Assembly (NCBI RefSeq): GCF_000296815.2
Contig: NZ_CAIT01000009.1
Span: forward strand, 248,001 to 312,000
Reading direction: 5' to 3'
DNA from: Fibrisoma limi BUZ 3
GTDB taxonomy: Bacteria > Bacteroidota > Bacteroidia > Cytophagales > Spirosomataceae
Length of the DNA: 64,000 nucleotides
A program made the position numbers and the translations under genes. The notes under the pieces were generated by a model. The model searched no databases and had not been told where the DNA came from. It was given only the letters and a program-made list of their open reading frames with translations. Below, piece by piece: positions 32,519 to 40,900 of the stretch (positions are counted from its first letter, which is position 1; each line of letters begins with the position of its first letter).

Positions 32519-33412
32519 TTACAGTACTTGCCCAATGCCGAACAACACAACAAACAACAGGGTTGTGAGGGCGAGCTGTCCCAAACGGGGGTTGAGTTCG
32601 GCCGGCCGTTGGTGCGTGGCTACCGCCCGACCGTTCAGCACAAATAGCGGGAACGCAAGCAGGTAGAGATAACTTACCCATCCCTGTCCCGTCAGTAGGG
32701 AGTACAACAGAGCACAGAGCATACCGGCGATGAGCAACGCCCAGTGGTAGCGGATGGCCCGATGCAGGCCCAGACGTGCCGGAATGGAACGCTTACCCGT
32801 CATCGTATCGGTTTCAATGTCGCGGATATTATTGATATTCAGCACGCCGGTTGCGAACAACCCAACGCTCGTGGCCGGCAGGAGCAAGGCCGTATTAAAC
32901 GACAAGGTGTGCAGAAAATACGTCCCCAGCACACCCAGCCAGCCGAAGAAGATTAGAACGGCAATATCGCCGAATCCAGCGTAGCCATAGGGCCGTTTGC
33001 CGTTGGTGTAGCCAATGGCAGCCGCGATGCTTAACAAACCCAGAATCAGAAACGTCCCAAATACCTCCTTCCCGGCTTCCTGAAAGGCGACAACCAACAG
33101 CCAGATACCCGTAATCAGCGATAGCACCGACGTAATGATGATACCCCGCAGCATGGCTTCCTTTGTGATCAGCCCGGTAGCCACGGCCCGTCGGGGTCCC
33201 ACGCGCTGGTCGGTATCCTTACCCGAAACGGCATCGCCGTAGTCGTTGGCGAAATTGGAGAGAACTTGCAGAAAAATGGTAGTCAGGGCCGCCAGCACCG
33301 CAACCGACACCTTCAGTTGTCCATCGGCAGCGGCCAGAAAACTACCCAGAATAATACTGGCCAATGCCAGTGGTAACGTACGCGGACGGGCCGCAGCAAC
33401 CCAGGGGTTCAT
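32519..33412 (-). CDS. menA: 1,4-dihydroxy-2-naphthoate polyprenyltransferase
   Basis: 297 aa, UbiA superfamily membrane protein with about eight or nine helices; attaches the prenyl tail in menaquinone synthesis. The two Asp-rich motifs are NFANDYGDAVSGKDTD (about residue 72) and NNIRDIETDTMTGKRSI (about 198). The N terminus (WVAAARPRTLPLALASIILG) is typical of MenA and separates it from the EboC branch of the same superfamily. Upstream lies the 8-bp-repeat hairpin that separates it from the glutathione peroxidase gene. Confidence 0.93.
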   Translation of the reverse strand: MNPWVAAARPRTLPLALASIILGSFLAAADGQLKVSVAVLAALTTIFLQVLSNFANDYGDAVSGKDTDQRVGPRRAVATGLITKEAMLRGIIITSVLSLITGIWLLVVAFQEAGKEVFGTFLILGLLSIAAAIGYTNGKRPYGYAGFGDIAVLIFFGWLGVLGTYFLHTLSFNTALLLPATSVGLFATGVLNINNIRDIETDTMTGKRSIPARLGLHRAIRYHWALLIAGMLCALLYSLLTGQGWVSYLYLLAFPLFVLNGRAVATHQRPAELNPRLGQLALTTLLFVVLFGIGQVL

Positions 33413-33414
33413 GT

Positions 33415-33543
33415 AAAGAGTGAAAGAGCGAATGAGTGAAAGAGCGAATCAGACCGCAGTTGCGGCCGGTCCCGAAGCGGAGTAAGAGAGTAATGCGCTC
33501 AGCACGCCCTTCACTCTTTCATTCGTTCGCTCTTTCACTCTTT
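33415..33543. repeat. Inverted array of 8-bp AAWGAGYG repeats
   Basis: 33415-33449 holds four 8-bp units (AAAGAGTG, AAAGAGCG, AATGAGTG, AAAGAGCG) and 33508-33543 holds four in the opposite orientation. The outer 18 bp on each side (33415-33432 and 33526-33543) are exact reverse complements. The loop is about 60-90 bp. It occupies almost the whole gap between menA and the glutathione peroxidase gene, where it may stop or slow transcription. Confidence 0.85.
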
Positions 33544-33546
33544 AAA

Positions 33547-34167
33547 TCAAATTCCTACTGCTTTTTTAAACTCCGCATCGTCCGGCTTCACGCCTGATGC
33601 AAAGAAATGAGTCAACTGGCCTTGCTCGTTGATTACGTATTTGCAGAAATTCCAGGTCGGTGCTTTGTCGTTCCAGCCGTTCAGGGACTTAGACGACAAC
33701 CACTTATACAGCGGTGCCTGCTCTTTGCCGGTTACAACCACCTTCTCAAACATCGGGAACGTTACACCGTAATTCTTCTGGCAAAATGTAGCAATCTCTT
33801 CGTTGCTGCCTGGTTCCTGGCTGGCGAAATCATTGGCCGGAAAACCCAGCACGACGATCTTGCTACCATGTTCCTTGTAGAATTTCTCCCAGTCGCCATA
33901 CTGAGGTGTGTAGCCGCATTTTGACGCTACGTTCAGAACCACAACTTTTTTGCCCTTGAAACCACTCAGCGATACCGACTTCCCGTCGATTGATTTCACC
34001 GTGAAGTCATAGAGCGTTTTTGCGGGTGCCGGCGGGGTGGTAGGCGCAACAGCAACTTCCTTCTTGTCGCTGAAGATTCCTTTAACAAGCGTTGATAGAG
34101 ACATAAATCCAGAAGTAATAAGAAGAAGCCCAAAGGCCGAAAGTGTAAGTACTGTCGTTTTTCTCAT
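33547..34167 (-). CDS. Glutathione peroxidase family thiol peroxidase
   Basis: 206 aa from the ATG at 34167. An N-terminal hydrophobic segment (about 7-25) makes it exported or membrane-anchored, which is longer than cytoplasmic GPx (about 160 aa). Active site: Cys in VASKCGYTPQY (about 90), Gln in NDFASQEPGSNEEI (about 127) and Trp in PTWNFCKYVI (about 180). Because it uses Cys, not Sec, it probably takes thioredoxin as reductant and removes organic hydroperoxides at the envelope. A 14-bp-arm hairpin lies 8 bp before its start. Confidence 0.93.
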   Translation of the reverse strand: MRKTTVLTLSAFGLLLITSGFMSLSTLVKGIFSDKKEVAVAPTTPPAPAKTLYDFTVKSIDGKSVSLSGFKGKKVVVLNVASKCGYTPQYGDWEKFYKEHGSKIVVLGFPANDFASQEPGSNEEIATFCQKNYGVTFPMFEKVVVTGKEQAPLYKWLSSKSLNGWNDKAPTWNFCKYVINEQGQLTHFFASGVKPDDAEFKKAVGI

Positions 34168-34174
34168 AAAAAGC

Positions 34175-34204
34175 AAGGCGATAACATGGTCATGTTATCG
34201 CCTT
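34175..34204. terminator. Palindrome directly upstream of the glutathione peroxidase gene
   Basis: AAGGCGATAACATG (34175-34188) and CATGTTATCGCCTT (34191-34204) are exact reverse complements around GT. On the minus strand it is followed by GCTTTTT, so it reads as an intrinsic terminator of the upstream DUF gene. It ends 7 bp before the start codon, so an operator or translational control is also possible. Confidence 0.6.
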
Positions 34205-34254
34205 AACGGGTTGTACCGGGAAATAGTTTGCGCCTTTGGGGTTCTTCCGCCGAC

Positions 34255-34557
34255 TTATTGAACAGCGTCCCGGATGTATACCTTGACCCCACCAACCCGG
34301 GGCGCAATCAGGTTGTAAATAGCACCGAACAAAGCGCCAAATATCATCCCGAAAAACCCGTAGAGAATCGGCATCAAAATAATCATCACAATGCCGCCAC
34401 CCATCATCATTCCCATACCCGACCGGTTAACCATGGAGCCAAATAGGGAACCAAACAGAAAAACTAATAAAGCGAAAAACAGCCCGAGCACCGCCAGGAT
34501 GGCGCCGTATACCAGCGCAACGGACGCTATGTCCACTTTTGTGATTTCTCGTTTCAT
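34255..34557 (-). CDS. Hypothetical small membrane protein
   Basis: 100 aa from the ATG at 34557 (MKREITKVDIASVALVYGAI). Two hydrophobic segments (about residues 13-36 and 45-80), the second with a GMGMMMGGG stretch and a DUF3566-like GALFGAIYNLIAPRVGGVKV end. Similar proteins occur widely in Bacteroidota, but the function is unknown. It is followed by the hairpin at 34175-34204. Confidence 0.75.
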   Translation of the reverse strand: MKREITKVDIASVALVYGAILAVLGLFFALLVFLFGSLFGSMVNRSGMGMMMGGGIVMIILMPILYGFFGMIFGALFGAIYNLIAPRVGGVKVYIRDAVQ

Positions 34558-34622
34558 CTGGAAAAGGTTTATAGATGCTGACCTGAATATAAGACCTTTA
34601 CCAAACAAATACGTGAACAACG

Positions 34623-36416
34623 TTACATTTTCTCGGGCACGTCGATGCCGAGCAACTGCATGGCTTTGCGGATCGTTTCGGCCACCATTGCCGATACGGT
34701 AACCCGTAGCTGCGTCTTTACCGGGTCCGGCTCCGACAGAATCGAAACCTCGGCGTAAAACTGGTTGTAGGCCTTGGCCAGTTCATACGCATACTGCCCA
34801 AGGTACGACGGCGCGTAGTCGTTGGCCGCTTCGGCAATGCGCTGCGGAAACTGACTCAGCAGGTACACCAGTTGCTGTTCGGTGGGGTGCAGATCAACAG
34901 TCGCTACGTTGCCGGCGGGTTTCAGGCCGGTTTGTTCGGCCTTCCGCAGCACCGACCGGATGCGGGCGTGGGTATACTGGATGAACGGCCCCGTATTGCC
35001 CTGGAAGTCTACGGATTCTTCGGGATTGAACAGCATCCGTTTTTTCGGGTCAACCTTCAGCAGGAAGTATTTCAACGCACCCATGCCCAGCATGTGGTAG
35101 AGTCGCTGCGCTTCAGTCGAATCAAAATCCTCGATCTTGCCCAGATCACGGGTACGTTGTTCGGCGGTGTCATACATCTCCTGAATCAGGTCGTCGGCAT
35201 CCACCACGGTACCCTCGCGGGACTTCATTTTACCGCTGGGCAGATCAACCATGCCATACGACAGGTGATACAGGCCGTTGGCGTACGGACGACCTAACCG
35301 GCGCAGGATGGCAAACAGTACGGCAAAATGGTAATCCTGCTCGTTGCCAACCACCCAGATCTGGCGGTCGTTGTGAAAATCTTCGTATTTCAGGTCGGTC
35401 GTGCCGAGGTCCTGCGTCATATAGACCGACGTACCATCCGAACGCAAGACCAGTTTCTGGTCGAGGCCTTCTTCGGTCAGGTTGATCCAGACGGAGCTAT
35501 CGTCCTTCCGGTAGAAAACGCCTTTCTGCAACCCCTCTTCCACAACCTCCTTACCCAATACGTAGGTGTTGGATTCGTAATACGTCTTGTCGAAGCTGAC
35601 GCCGATCTTTTGATATGTCTGATCGAAACCGGCGTACACCCATTCGTTCAGTTGCCGCCAGAGGGCCACCGTTTCGGGGTCTCCCTGCTCCCACTTCCTG
35701 AGCATTTCCTGTACCTCCAGCATCAGCGGGGCTTTCTTTTCGGCTTCCTCCTTAGGCATACCCTGTGCCACCAGCTCGTCGATCTGAGCTTTGTAGGCTT
35801 TATCAAACAGGACGTAGTATTTACCAATCAGGTGGTCGCCTTTTATTCCGCTCGACTCGGGCGTTTCGCGATGACCCGACGCATCGGCACTGAACAGTTG
35901 ATACGCCCGCATCGACTTACAGATGTGGATGCCCCGGTCGTTAACGATGCAGGTTTTCACGACGTCGTAGCCGCTCGCTTTCAGGATTCGGCTGACGGCA
36001 TCGCCCAGGAAGTTGTTGCGCAGGTGACCAAGGTGCAGGGGTTTATTTGTGTTCGGCGACGAAAACTCAACCATCACCGATTGCCCTTTGGCAGGAAGCT
36101 GCCCGAAATCCGGCGTACCGGCTATGTCGTTGAGTACGCTGATCCAGACGGCATCAGCAATGCTCAGGTTCAGGAATCCCTGTACGACATTGAACCGGCT
36201 CACCACGCTGGTATTTTCCAGCAGGTAGGTACCGATCGCCTGCCCGATCTCAATGGGTGATTTGCGCAGGGCTTTGGTCAGCGGAAACGTGACGAAGGTA
36301 TAAAGCCCTTCAAATTCCTTTTTGGTGGGTTGCAGCGCCACATCATCGACGGTTGTATCGAACAAGGCGCTGATCGCTTGCTGTATGGCTTGCTTTAATT
36401 GTTCCTGTATCTCCAT
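34623..36416 (-). CDS. argS: Arginyl-tRNA synthetase
   Basis: 597 aa, class Ia synthetase. An N-terminal Add-1 domain (about 1-110) for tRNA recognition is followed by FSSPNTNKPLHLGHLRN (HIGH motif, about 123), the SGKMKSREGTVVDADD region in place of KMSKS (about 405) and the DALR anticodon-binding domain to the C terminus (LLGIDVPEKM). Length is normal. On the minus strand, the penicillin-acylase gene ends 76 bp upstream of its start. Confidence 0.96.
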   Translation of the reverse strand: MEIQEQLKQAIQQAISALFDTTVDDVALQPTKKEFEGLYTFVTFPLTKALRKSPIEIGQAIGTYLLENTSVVSRFNVVQGFLNLSIADAVWISVLNDIAGTPDFGQLPAKGQSVMVEFSSPNTNKPLHLGHLRNNFLGDAVSRILKASGYDVVKTCIVNDRGIHICKSMRAYQLFSADASGHRETPESSGIKGDHLIGKYYVLFDKAYKAQIDELVAQGMPKEEAEKKAPLMLEVQEMLRKWEQGDPETVALWRQLNEWVYAGFDQTYQKIGVSFDKTYYESNTYVLGKEVVEEGLQKGVFYRKDDSSVWINLTEEGLDQKLVLRSDGTSVYMTQDLGTTDLKYEDFHNDRQIWVVGNEQDYHFAVLFAILRRLGRPYANGLYHLSYGMVDLPSGKMKSREGTVVDADDLIQEMYDTAEQRTRDLGKIEDFDSTEAQRLYHMLGMGALKYFLLKVDPKKRMLFNPEESVDFQGNTGPFIQYTHARIRSVLRKAEQTGLKPAGNVATVDLHPTEQQLVYLLSQFPQRIAEAANDYAPSYLGQYAYELAKAYNQFYAEVSILSEPDPVKTQLRVTVSAMVAETIRKAMQLLGIDVPEKM

Positions 36417-36423
36417 TTTCGGC

Positions 36424-36443
36424 GGTCCGCCATACGGCGCACC
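36424..36443 (-). promoter_or_regulatory. Leader hairpin of argS
   Basis: GGT-C-CGCC (36424-36431) and GGCG-C-ACC (36436-36443) pair around ATAC with one mismatch. The hairpin ends 7 bp before the argS start codon on the minus strand and could influence ribosome access. Confidence 0.3.
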
Positions 36444-36468
36444 GATCAGTTGTATTCAAAAATCAGTG

Positions 36469-36476
36469 CAAAAGTA
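36469..36476 (-). promoter_or_regulatory. Candidate -7 box of argS
   Basis: Read on the minus strand the bases are TACTTTTG followed by CA, an exact TAnnTTTG. The -33 element is not clear. The leader would be about 45 nt. Confidence 0.4.
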
Positions 36477-36492
36477 ATGATCCTTATGCTGA

Positions 36493-38901
36493 TTATTTCT
36501 TTCCACCGGCGGGCGAATTAATTCGCCCGCTACCAGAAGGCTGCAACGTGATTGTCGATTCGGCTACCGACTGCACTTTTTTCTTCGAGAAATACACCGG
36601 AAAGTAGCCATTCTGAGCCCAGAGCGGAAACAGGTCGGCGTAGTGAGGGCTGGCCGGATCGCCTGACTGGCCAGGGCTGTTAATACCAACCGTTTTATCC
36701 CAGTCCTGCGTATCGACGATAATCCGGAATGAAGCCCCGTGTTCCTGGTTCAGGCTATTGCCGGTATTGTTGACCGTTTCGCCGTAGCCCCCACGGGGCA
36801 ATGGCCCCAGGTTCATCCTGGCTCGCTGCTCGGGGGTGGCCCGACTGCTCAGGACGTGCGTCAGCGTAATGTGTTTATTGCCGGGCTGCCCATACAGCCA
36901 AAGCGAAGGGTCAGCACCGAGACGTTGGGTAAGGGTAACGACGGCTCTTTCGAGCGATTTGATAAGTAGCCCGGCAGGCACCTCACCGTGCGTTATCCAG
37001 TCCACTACCCGCTTCATCGGTACGCTCCGCAGGTACGGTCGGGCCACTTCGGGCACTTTGGCAGTGTAGAGCGCCTGCCGCAGTTCGGTTTCCCAGGCCA
37101 CGTAGATAGCCGCCGAAACAGATTCGGGCCGTAGCTGATAATCCCAGTTCAACAGCCGCTGCCGACTTTGCTCAACCACCGGATCGCCTGCTTTCAGGCT
37201 CTTCAGCAACGGCACCAGCGACCGGGCGCTCATCGACAGGTAGTCGGCCTGCAACGCCTTAAAATCATTGATGGAATGCCGGGGCTTTGATTGAATCACT
37301 TCTTTGATCCGATCGGCCCGCACCGGATTGGCCCATACCCAACCAACGGCGTTGCGATACGGAAAATCAGCGGGCGTCAGGTTGTTGTTGGCTGTCACGA
37401 CGAAGCCCTCGGGCGGGTCAATTTTGTGCGGTAGTTGCTGAATGGGCAGGTAGCCGCTCCACTCAAACCGACCATCGCCGGGCACGGGCACCAGACCCGT
37501 CCAGTTCTTTCGGATGGGCGATAGGCCGGTTGCCTGCCAGCCGATACTATGCTTACCCGCAGCCGGTCGCCCCGCCCAGATCATGTTTTCGCCCGGTAGA
37601 CGGCTGTAGGCACACGCCTGCCGAAATTCGGTCCAGCTTCGGGCCTGGTTCATCCGCAGACTGGCCAGATACGGTGCGCAGCCCCGATCCAGCCAACCCG
37701 CCCGAACGGCGTAGGCTTTATGATTTTTCGCGTCCTCGAACACGACCGGCCCGTGATGGGTGTACTTCAACGTAGCCGTTACCGGCTTTCGACCGTTGAC
37801 GGGAATCGTTTCAGTCAGCACCTGCATGGTTTTCCAACTACCTCGATACTTATACTGGTTCGGGTTGGCCGGATTAGTTTCGTAAACATACAGGTCTTCG
37901 TTGTCGGTTTCGAAGATGGTCAGTCCCCAGGCCCCGTAGTCGTTATGGCCGATGGATACGCCCGGCAGTGTCGGCTCACCGGCTCCCACTACGTTCCAGC
38001 CCGGCGCGTGCAGGTGTACCCAGTACCGCAGCGACGGCACCGACTGCGCCCGGTGAGGATCATTCGCCAGCATTGGGAAACCACTTGCCGACCGCTTACC
38101 GCTGATGATCCAGTTGTTGGAACCGACGTACTGCTTTTCGGCATCGAACCAGTCGGCGATTGGCTCCTGTCGGTTCAGGCTGGCTTCTTCTTCCGTAGCG
38201 CCCAGCCCCTCATCCGTGGCACTAAATTTCAGCGGCAGCCGAAATGCCTCGTAAATATCCAGAATCGGCTGCATTAGCTCTGCCCCGCTAACATGCAACG
38301 TCAGATCGGGTTCGGTGGGTTTGCGGGCCGGATGAAACCATTGCAATTGCCGTAGTTTTTCCGCTCCAATCAGGTGCACCAGCCGACCGTAGTTGAGTTC
38401 GTCGCGGACGTTGCCGAGCAACCCCTGATGGCGGCTGATAACGACTTCGGGCGTCCAGTAAGCCGGCTTTGTATTCAGGAGTTTGAACTCAATCGGCAGC
38501 TTTTCGGGCGTTTTCAGTATCTCACTGATATAGGCATTGATCCCATCCACAAACGCCTGCACAATCTGTGGGCCGTGCGGATGGTAATGCTTCAGTTCCT
38601 GCTCGAGGTTACCTCTGAATTTAAACAGCCGCGTACCGATGTCGCGTTTCACCTCCTTCGGACCGAGTAGTTCGGCCACGGTACCAGTCGCCTGCCGACG
38701 CCAGATTTCGAGCTGAAAAAGCCGGTCGGAAGCGGCCGAATAGCCCTGCGCAAAGAACAGGTCGTGCTCGTTCTGGGCATAGATGTGGGCGATTCCCCAA
38801 CGGTCGCGGATGATTTCGACGGGTTGCTTCAGGCCCTGGATACGTTGGGCAAAGACGGGAGAAACGAAAAACAGGCAGCAAATGAGGAGAAGTCGGGACA
38901 T
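36493..38901 (-). CDS. Penicillin acylase family N-terminal-nucleophile hydrolase
   Basis: 802 aa, exported (signal peptide to about FAQ 19). Members are made as a precursor and self-cleave so that a Ser becomes the N terminus of the beta chain; that Ser is in KQYVGSNNWIISGKRS (about residue 260). The downstream Asn in VTANNNLTPADFPY fits the oxyanion role. Substrates in the family range from beta-lactams to acyl-homoserine lactones, so quorum-signal degradation is a possibility but not shown. A terminator hairpin lies just upstream of its start. Confidence 0.93.
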   Translation of the reverse strand: MSRLLLICCLFFVSPVFAQRIQGLKQPVEIIRDRWGIAHIYAQNEHDLFFAQGYSAASDRLFQLEIWRRQATGTVAELLGPKEVKRDIGTRLFKFRGNLEQELKHYHPHGPQIVQAFVDGINAYISEILKTPEKLPIEFKLLNTKPAYWTPEVVISRHQGLLGNVRDELNYGRLVHLIGAEKLRQLQWFHPARKPTEPDLTLHVSGAELMQPILDIYEAFRLPLKFSATDEGLGATEEEASLNRQEPIADWFDAEKQYVGSNNWIISGKRSASGFPMLANDPHRAQSVPSLRYWVHLHAPGWNVVGAGEPTLPGVSIGHNDYGAWGLTIFETDNEDLYVYETNPANPNQYKYRGSWKTMQVLTETIPVNGRKPVTATLKYTHHGPVVFEDAKNHKAYAVRAGWLDRGCAPYLASLRMNQARSWTEFRQACAYSRLPGENMIWAGRPAAGKHSIGWQATGLSPIRKNWTGLVPVPGDGRFEWSGYLPIQQLPHKIDPPEGFVVTANNNLTPADFPYRNAVGWVWANPVRADRIKEVIQSKPRHSINDFKALQADYLSMSARSLVPLLKSLKAGDPVVEQSRQRLLNWDYQLRPESVSAAIYVAWETELRQALYTAKVPEVARPYLRSVPMKRVVDWITHGEVPAGLLIKSLERAVVTLTQRLGADPSLWLYGQPGNKHITLTHVLSSRATPEQRARMNLGPLPRGGYGETVNNTGNSLNQEHGASFRIIVDTQDWDKTVGINSPGQSGDPASPHYADLFPLWAQNGYFPVYFSKKKVQSVAESTITLQPSGSGRINSPAGGKK

Positions 38902-38936
38902 AAAAAACGGTTTCCTGCTTAAAGAAACCGTTTTTT
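38902..38936. terminator. Terminator between the repeat-protein and acylase genes
   Basis: AAAAAACGGTTTC (38902-38914) pairs with GAAACCGTTTTTT (38924-38936) around a 9-nt loop. It lies between the stop of the minus-strand gene 38961-40631 and the start of the acylase gene, and can act in both directions. Confidence 0.85.
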
Positions 38937-38960
38937 TCGTCCCGTGGTTATTTTCGCCCG

Positions 38961-40631
38961 TTACTTCTTACAGCCCTCCACCGCCTGCCGGAAGCCCTCG
39001 CGGAGCTGCATACCGGTGGGGATGTCGTTGGTAAACACCCGAACGCTGTTCACGTAGTTGGACGGATTGCCGTTTTTGAACGCCTTAATCGACTTTTCCT
39101 TCGTGCGAGTGGTGAGCTGTACGTATGCTTCGTCGCCGGAGGTATTCAGCTCCACCGCCGACGGATCGATTTCGCCAAGGCTGAACTCAAACTGCTCATC
39201 GGTCGCTTTTTTGCCGTCGTTGGTGTTCTGCGTAAACTTAACGGTACAGCCGCCTGCTTTGTCCAACTGCTGAGTGACCGTAGAGCGGCCCGTCTGCACC
39301 GCTGCCAGCTTCGACGCGATGAACGTCAGCTTAGCATCGGTACTGCCCGTTAGGATGCCCAGCTTACGGTTCTCCCGGCATTGCAGTATCATTTTTCCCA
39401 GTTGGTCGGGCAGATAGCGGATCGTTTCAATGTCTTCCACCTGAATCTCAATCTCGCCTACATAACTCTGTTTCTGGCCATTGCGCCACACTTCAATGTA
39501 TTTTTGATTAGTGGGCATGGCCAGTTCCAGCGCAAACGTTTTTCCTGATGCGTTGGTTTTGACTCCTTTCTCGTTCAGGTTTGCCCAGTCAAATCGGTAT
39601 TCGGTCGTTTTGCCGGCCTCCGTAACGGTCAGCACCGTCTGGCAGCCGGGTTTGAGCGATTGCTCAACGCCCCCAACGGCTTTGGTAGCCGCCACAACGC
39701 GCTGCTGCGTATCGTCCGACGAGCGGTAGACAGGTGCCATTTCCTTTTGTTTCTGCTGGGCCAGCGGCAACAGTTTCTGCATCACCAGCGCCCCCTCACG
39801 TGCTTTTTCCAGGTCGGCAAAATAGAACCGGACGGAACGCTCGTTGCTGGGTTTACCCGCTTCGGCGTGGCGGATGTAGTTCAGGCGGTTTCGGGTAGCG
39901 GCCTCAATAAACACCCATTTGCCAGTCACGCCAAGTTTCACTTCGCCCGGATCGAGGTCGCCGAGGTTAACGTCCGTTACCTCTTCCGTCGTTTTTTTGC
40001 TGGCGGTAAGCTGCTGCGTTACCCGGATTTTTACCGGATTTACTCCGTCGGGCAGTGCCACCGTTTGCCGGTAGCTTTCGTCGCCACTGGTCGCATCCGC
40101 TACGTTCTTGCGGAGCCAGTCGGTCAGGGTGGTCAACGAACTGCCAACATTCAGGCGACTTTCGAGCAGTTTCCGGGCGGCCGTTGGGGTCTGGCGCAGG
40201 GCCTCGGTCAGGGCGCGGGCGTTGTCGACGTTTTCGGCGTACAGGGTAAGCGTATTGTCGTAGCGAAGTTGCCCGTTCTCCGTAACCCGCACAAAATCAT
40301 TGTTGTTGACGATCTTAAGCGAAATCACCATCAGGTCTTTTTTGGGGGCATACTTCACCGAGCCCGGATCAATGTCGGCCAGGTTCAGTTCGTAGACGTA
40401 ATCCGTTTTCTTGCCTTTCTTATCAGCTTCGGACACGTCGATCTTCGCCAGATACGGCTGTGCTCCGTTGGATTTGAGTTGCTGCGTAAACTCCTTGTCT
40501 GACGATTTGACGGGTTTCAACTGAGCGGCAACCACCCGCAGTGAACCGCTCAAATCGGGATTAGCCTGCCCGTAAGCGATCATACCGGTAGCCAGAAAAA
40601 TAAGCAGCGAAGCGAAGTAATACGTTTTCAT
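38961..40631 (-). CDS. Hypothetical exported protein with four internal repeats
   Basis: 556 aa from the ATG at 40631, with a signal peptide ending near IAYGQ (about 22). The mature part has about four copies of a beta-rich unit of roughly 120-140 aa, each with a motif of the form L-x-x-[IL]-[DN]-P-[GS]-x-V-[KE]: LADIDPGSVKY, LGDLDPGEVKL, LNEKGVKT (divergent) and LGEIDPSAVEL. Between them lie helical segments (ALTEALRQTPTAAR, LVMQKLLPLAQQ). I do not recognise a named family. A Cys near the end (EGCKK) is paired with others in the last repeats. Confidence 0.8.
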   Translation of the reverse strand: MKTYYFASLLIFLATGMIAYGQANPDLSGSLRVVAAQLKPVKSSDKEFTQQLKSNGAQPYLAKIDVSEADKKGKKTDYVYELNLADIDPGSVKYAPKKDLMVISLKIVNNNDFVRVTENGQLRYDNTLTLYAENVDNARALTEALRQTPTAARKLLESRLNVGSSLTTLTDWLRKNVADATSGDESYRQTVALPDGVNPVKIRVTQQLTASKKTTEEVTDVNLGDLDPGEVKLGVTGKWVFIEAATRNRLNYIRHAEAGKPSNERSVRFYFADLEKAREGALVMQKLLPLAQQKQKEMAPVYRSSDDTQQRVVAATKAVGGVEQSLKPGCQTVLTVTEAGKTTEYRFDWANLNEKGVKTNASGKTFALELAMPTNQKYIEVWRNGQKQSYVGEIEIQVEDIETIRYLPDQLGKMILQCRENRKLGILTGSTDAKLTFIASKLAAVQTGRSTVTQQLDKAGGCTVKFTQNTNDGKKATDEQFEFSLGEIDPSAVELNTSGDEAYVQLTTRTKEKSIKAFKNGNPSNYVNSVRVFTNDIPTGMQLREGFRQAVEGCKK

Positions 40632-40900
40632 AGATGTGCGGGACCTTGCGATTATGAAGGTGCTAATCAACGGAATAAACCAGGCCACGCAGAACACATT
40701 AGCTGGCAGACGGCAATTTTACGGGTTCAATTGACAGTTCTCGGTCTTCAATTGATGGCCTCCGCGAGTATCTTCTGCGGTTAACGGCTGCCGCTAGTCT
40801 GCAAACCGTCCATCCGAAACTTGTCCCAAAACTGCATTTCGAGCACCCGGTTACCGCCGACAGCCAGTTTCTGCGTAACATTGTGCTCCGTTTCTTGCGT

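Noticed and set aside
32519-33412. The UbiA-type gene as a displaced eboC
   Set aside because: Its N terminus and Asp-rich motifs fit MenA, and it lies next to lepB, far from eboDEF.
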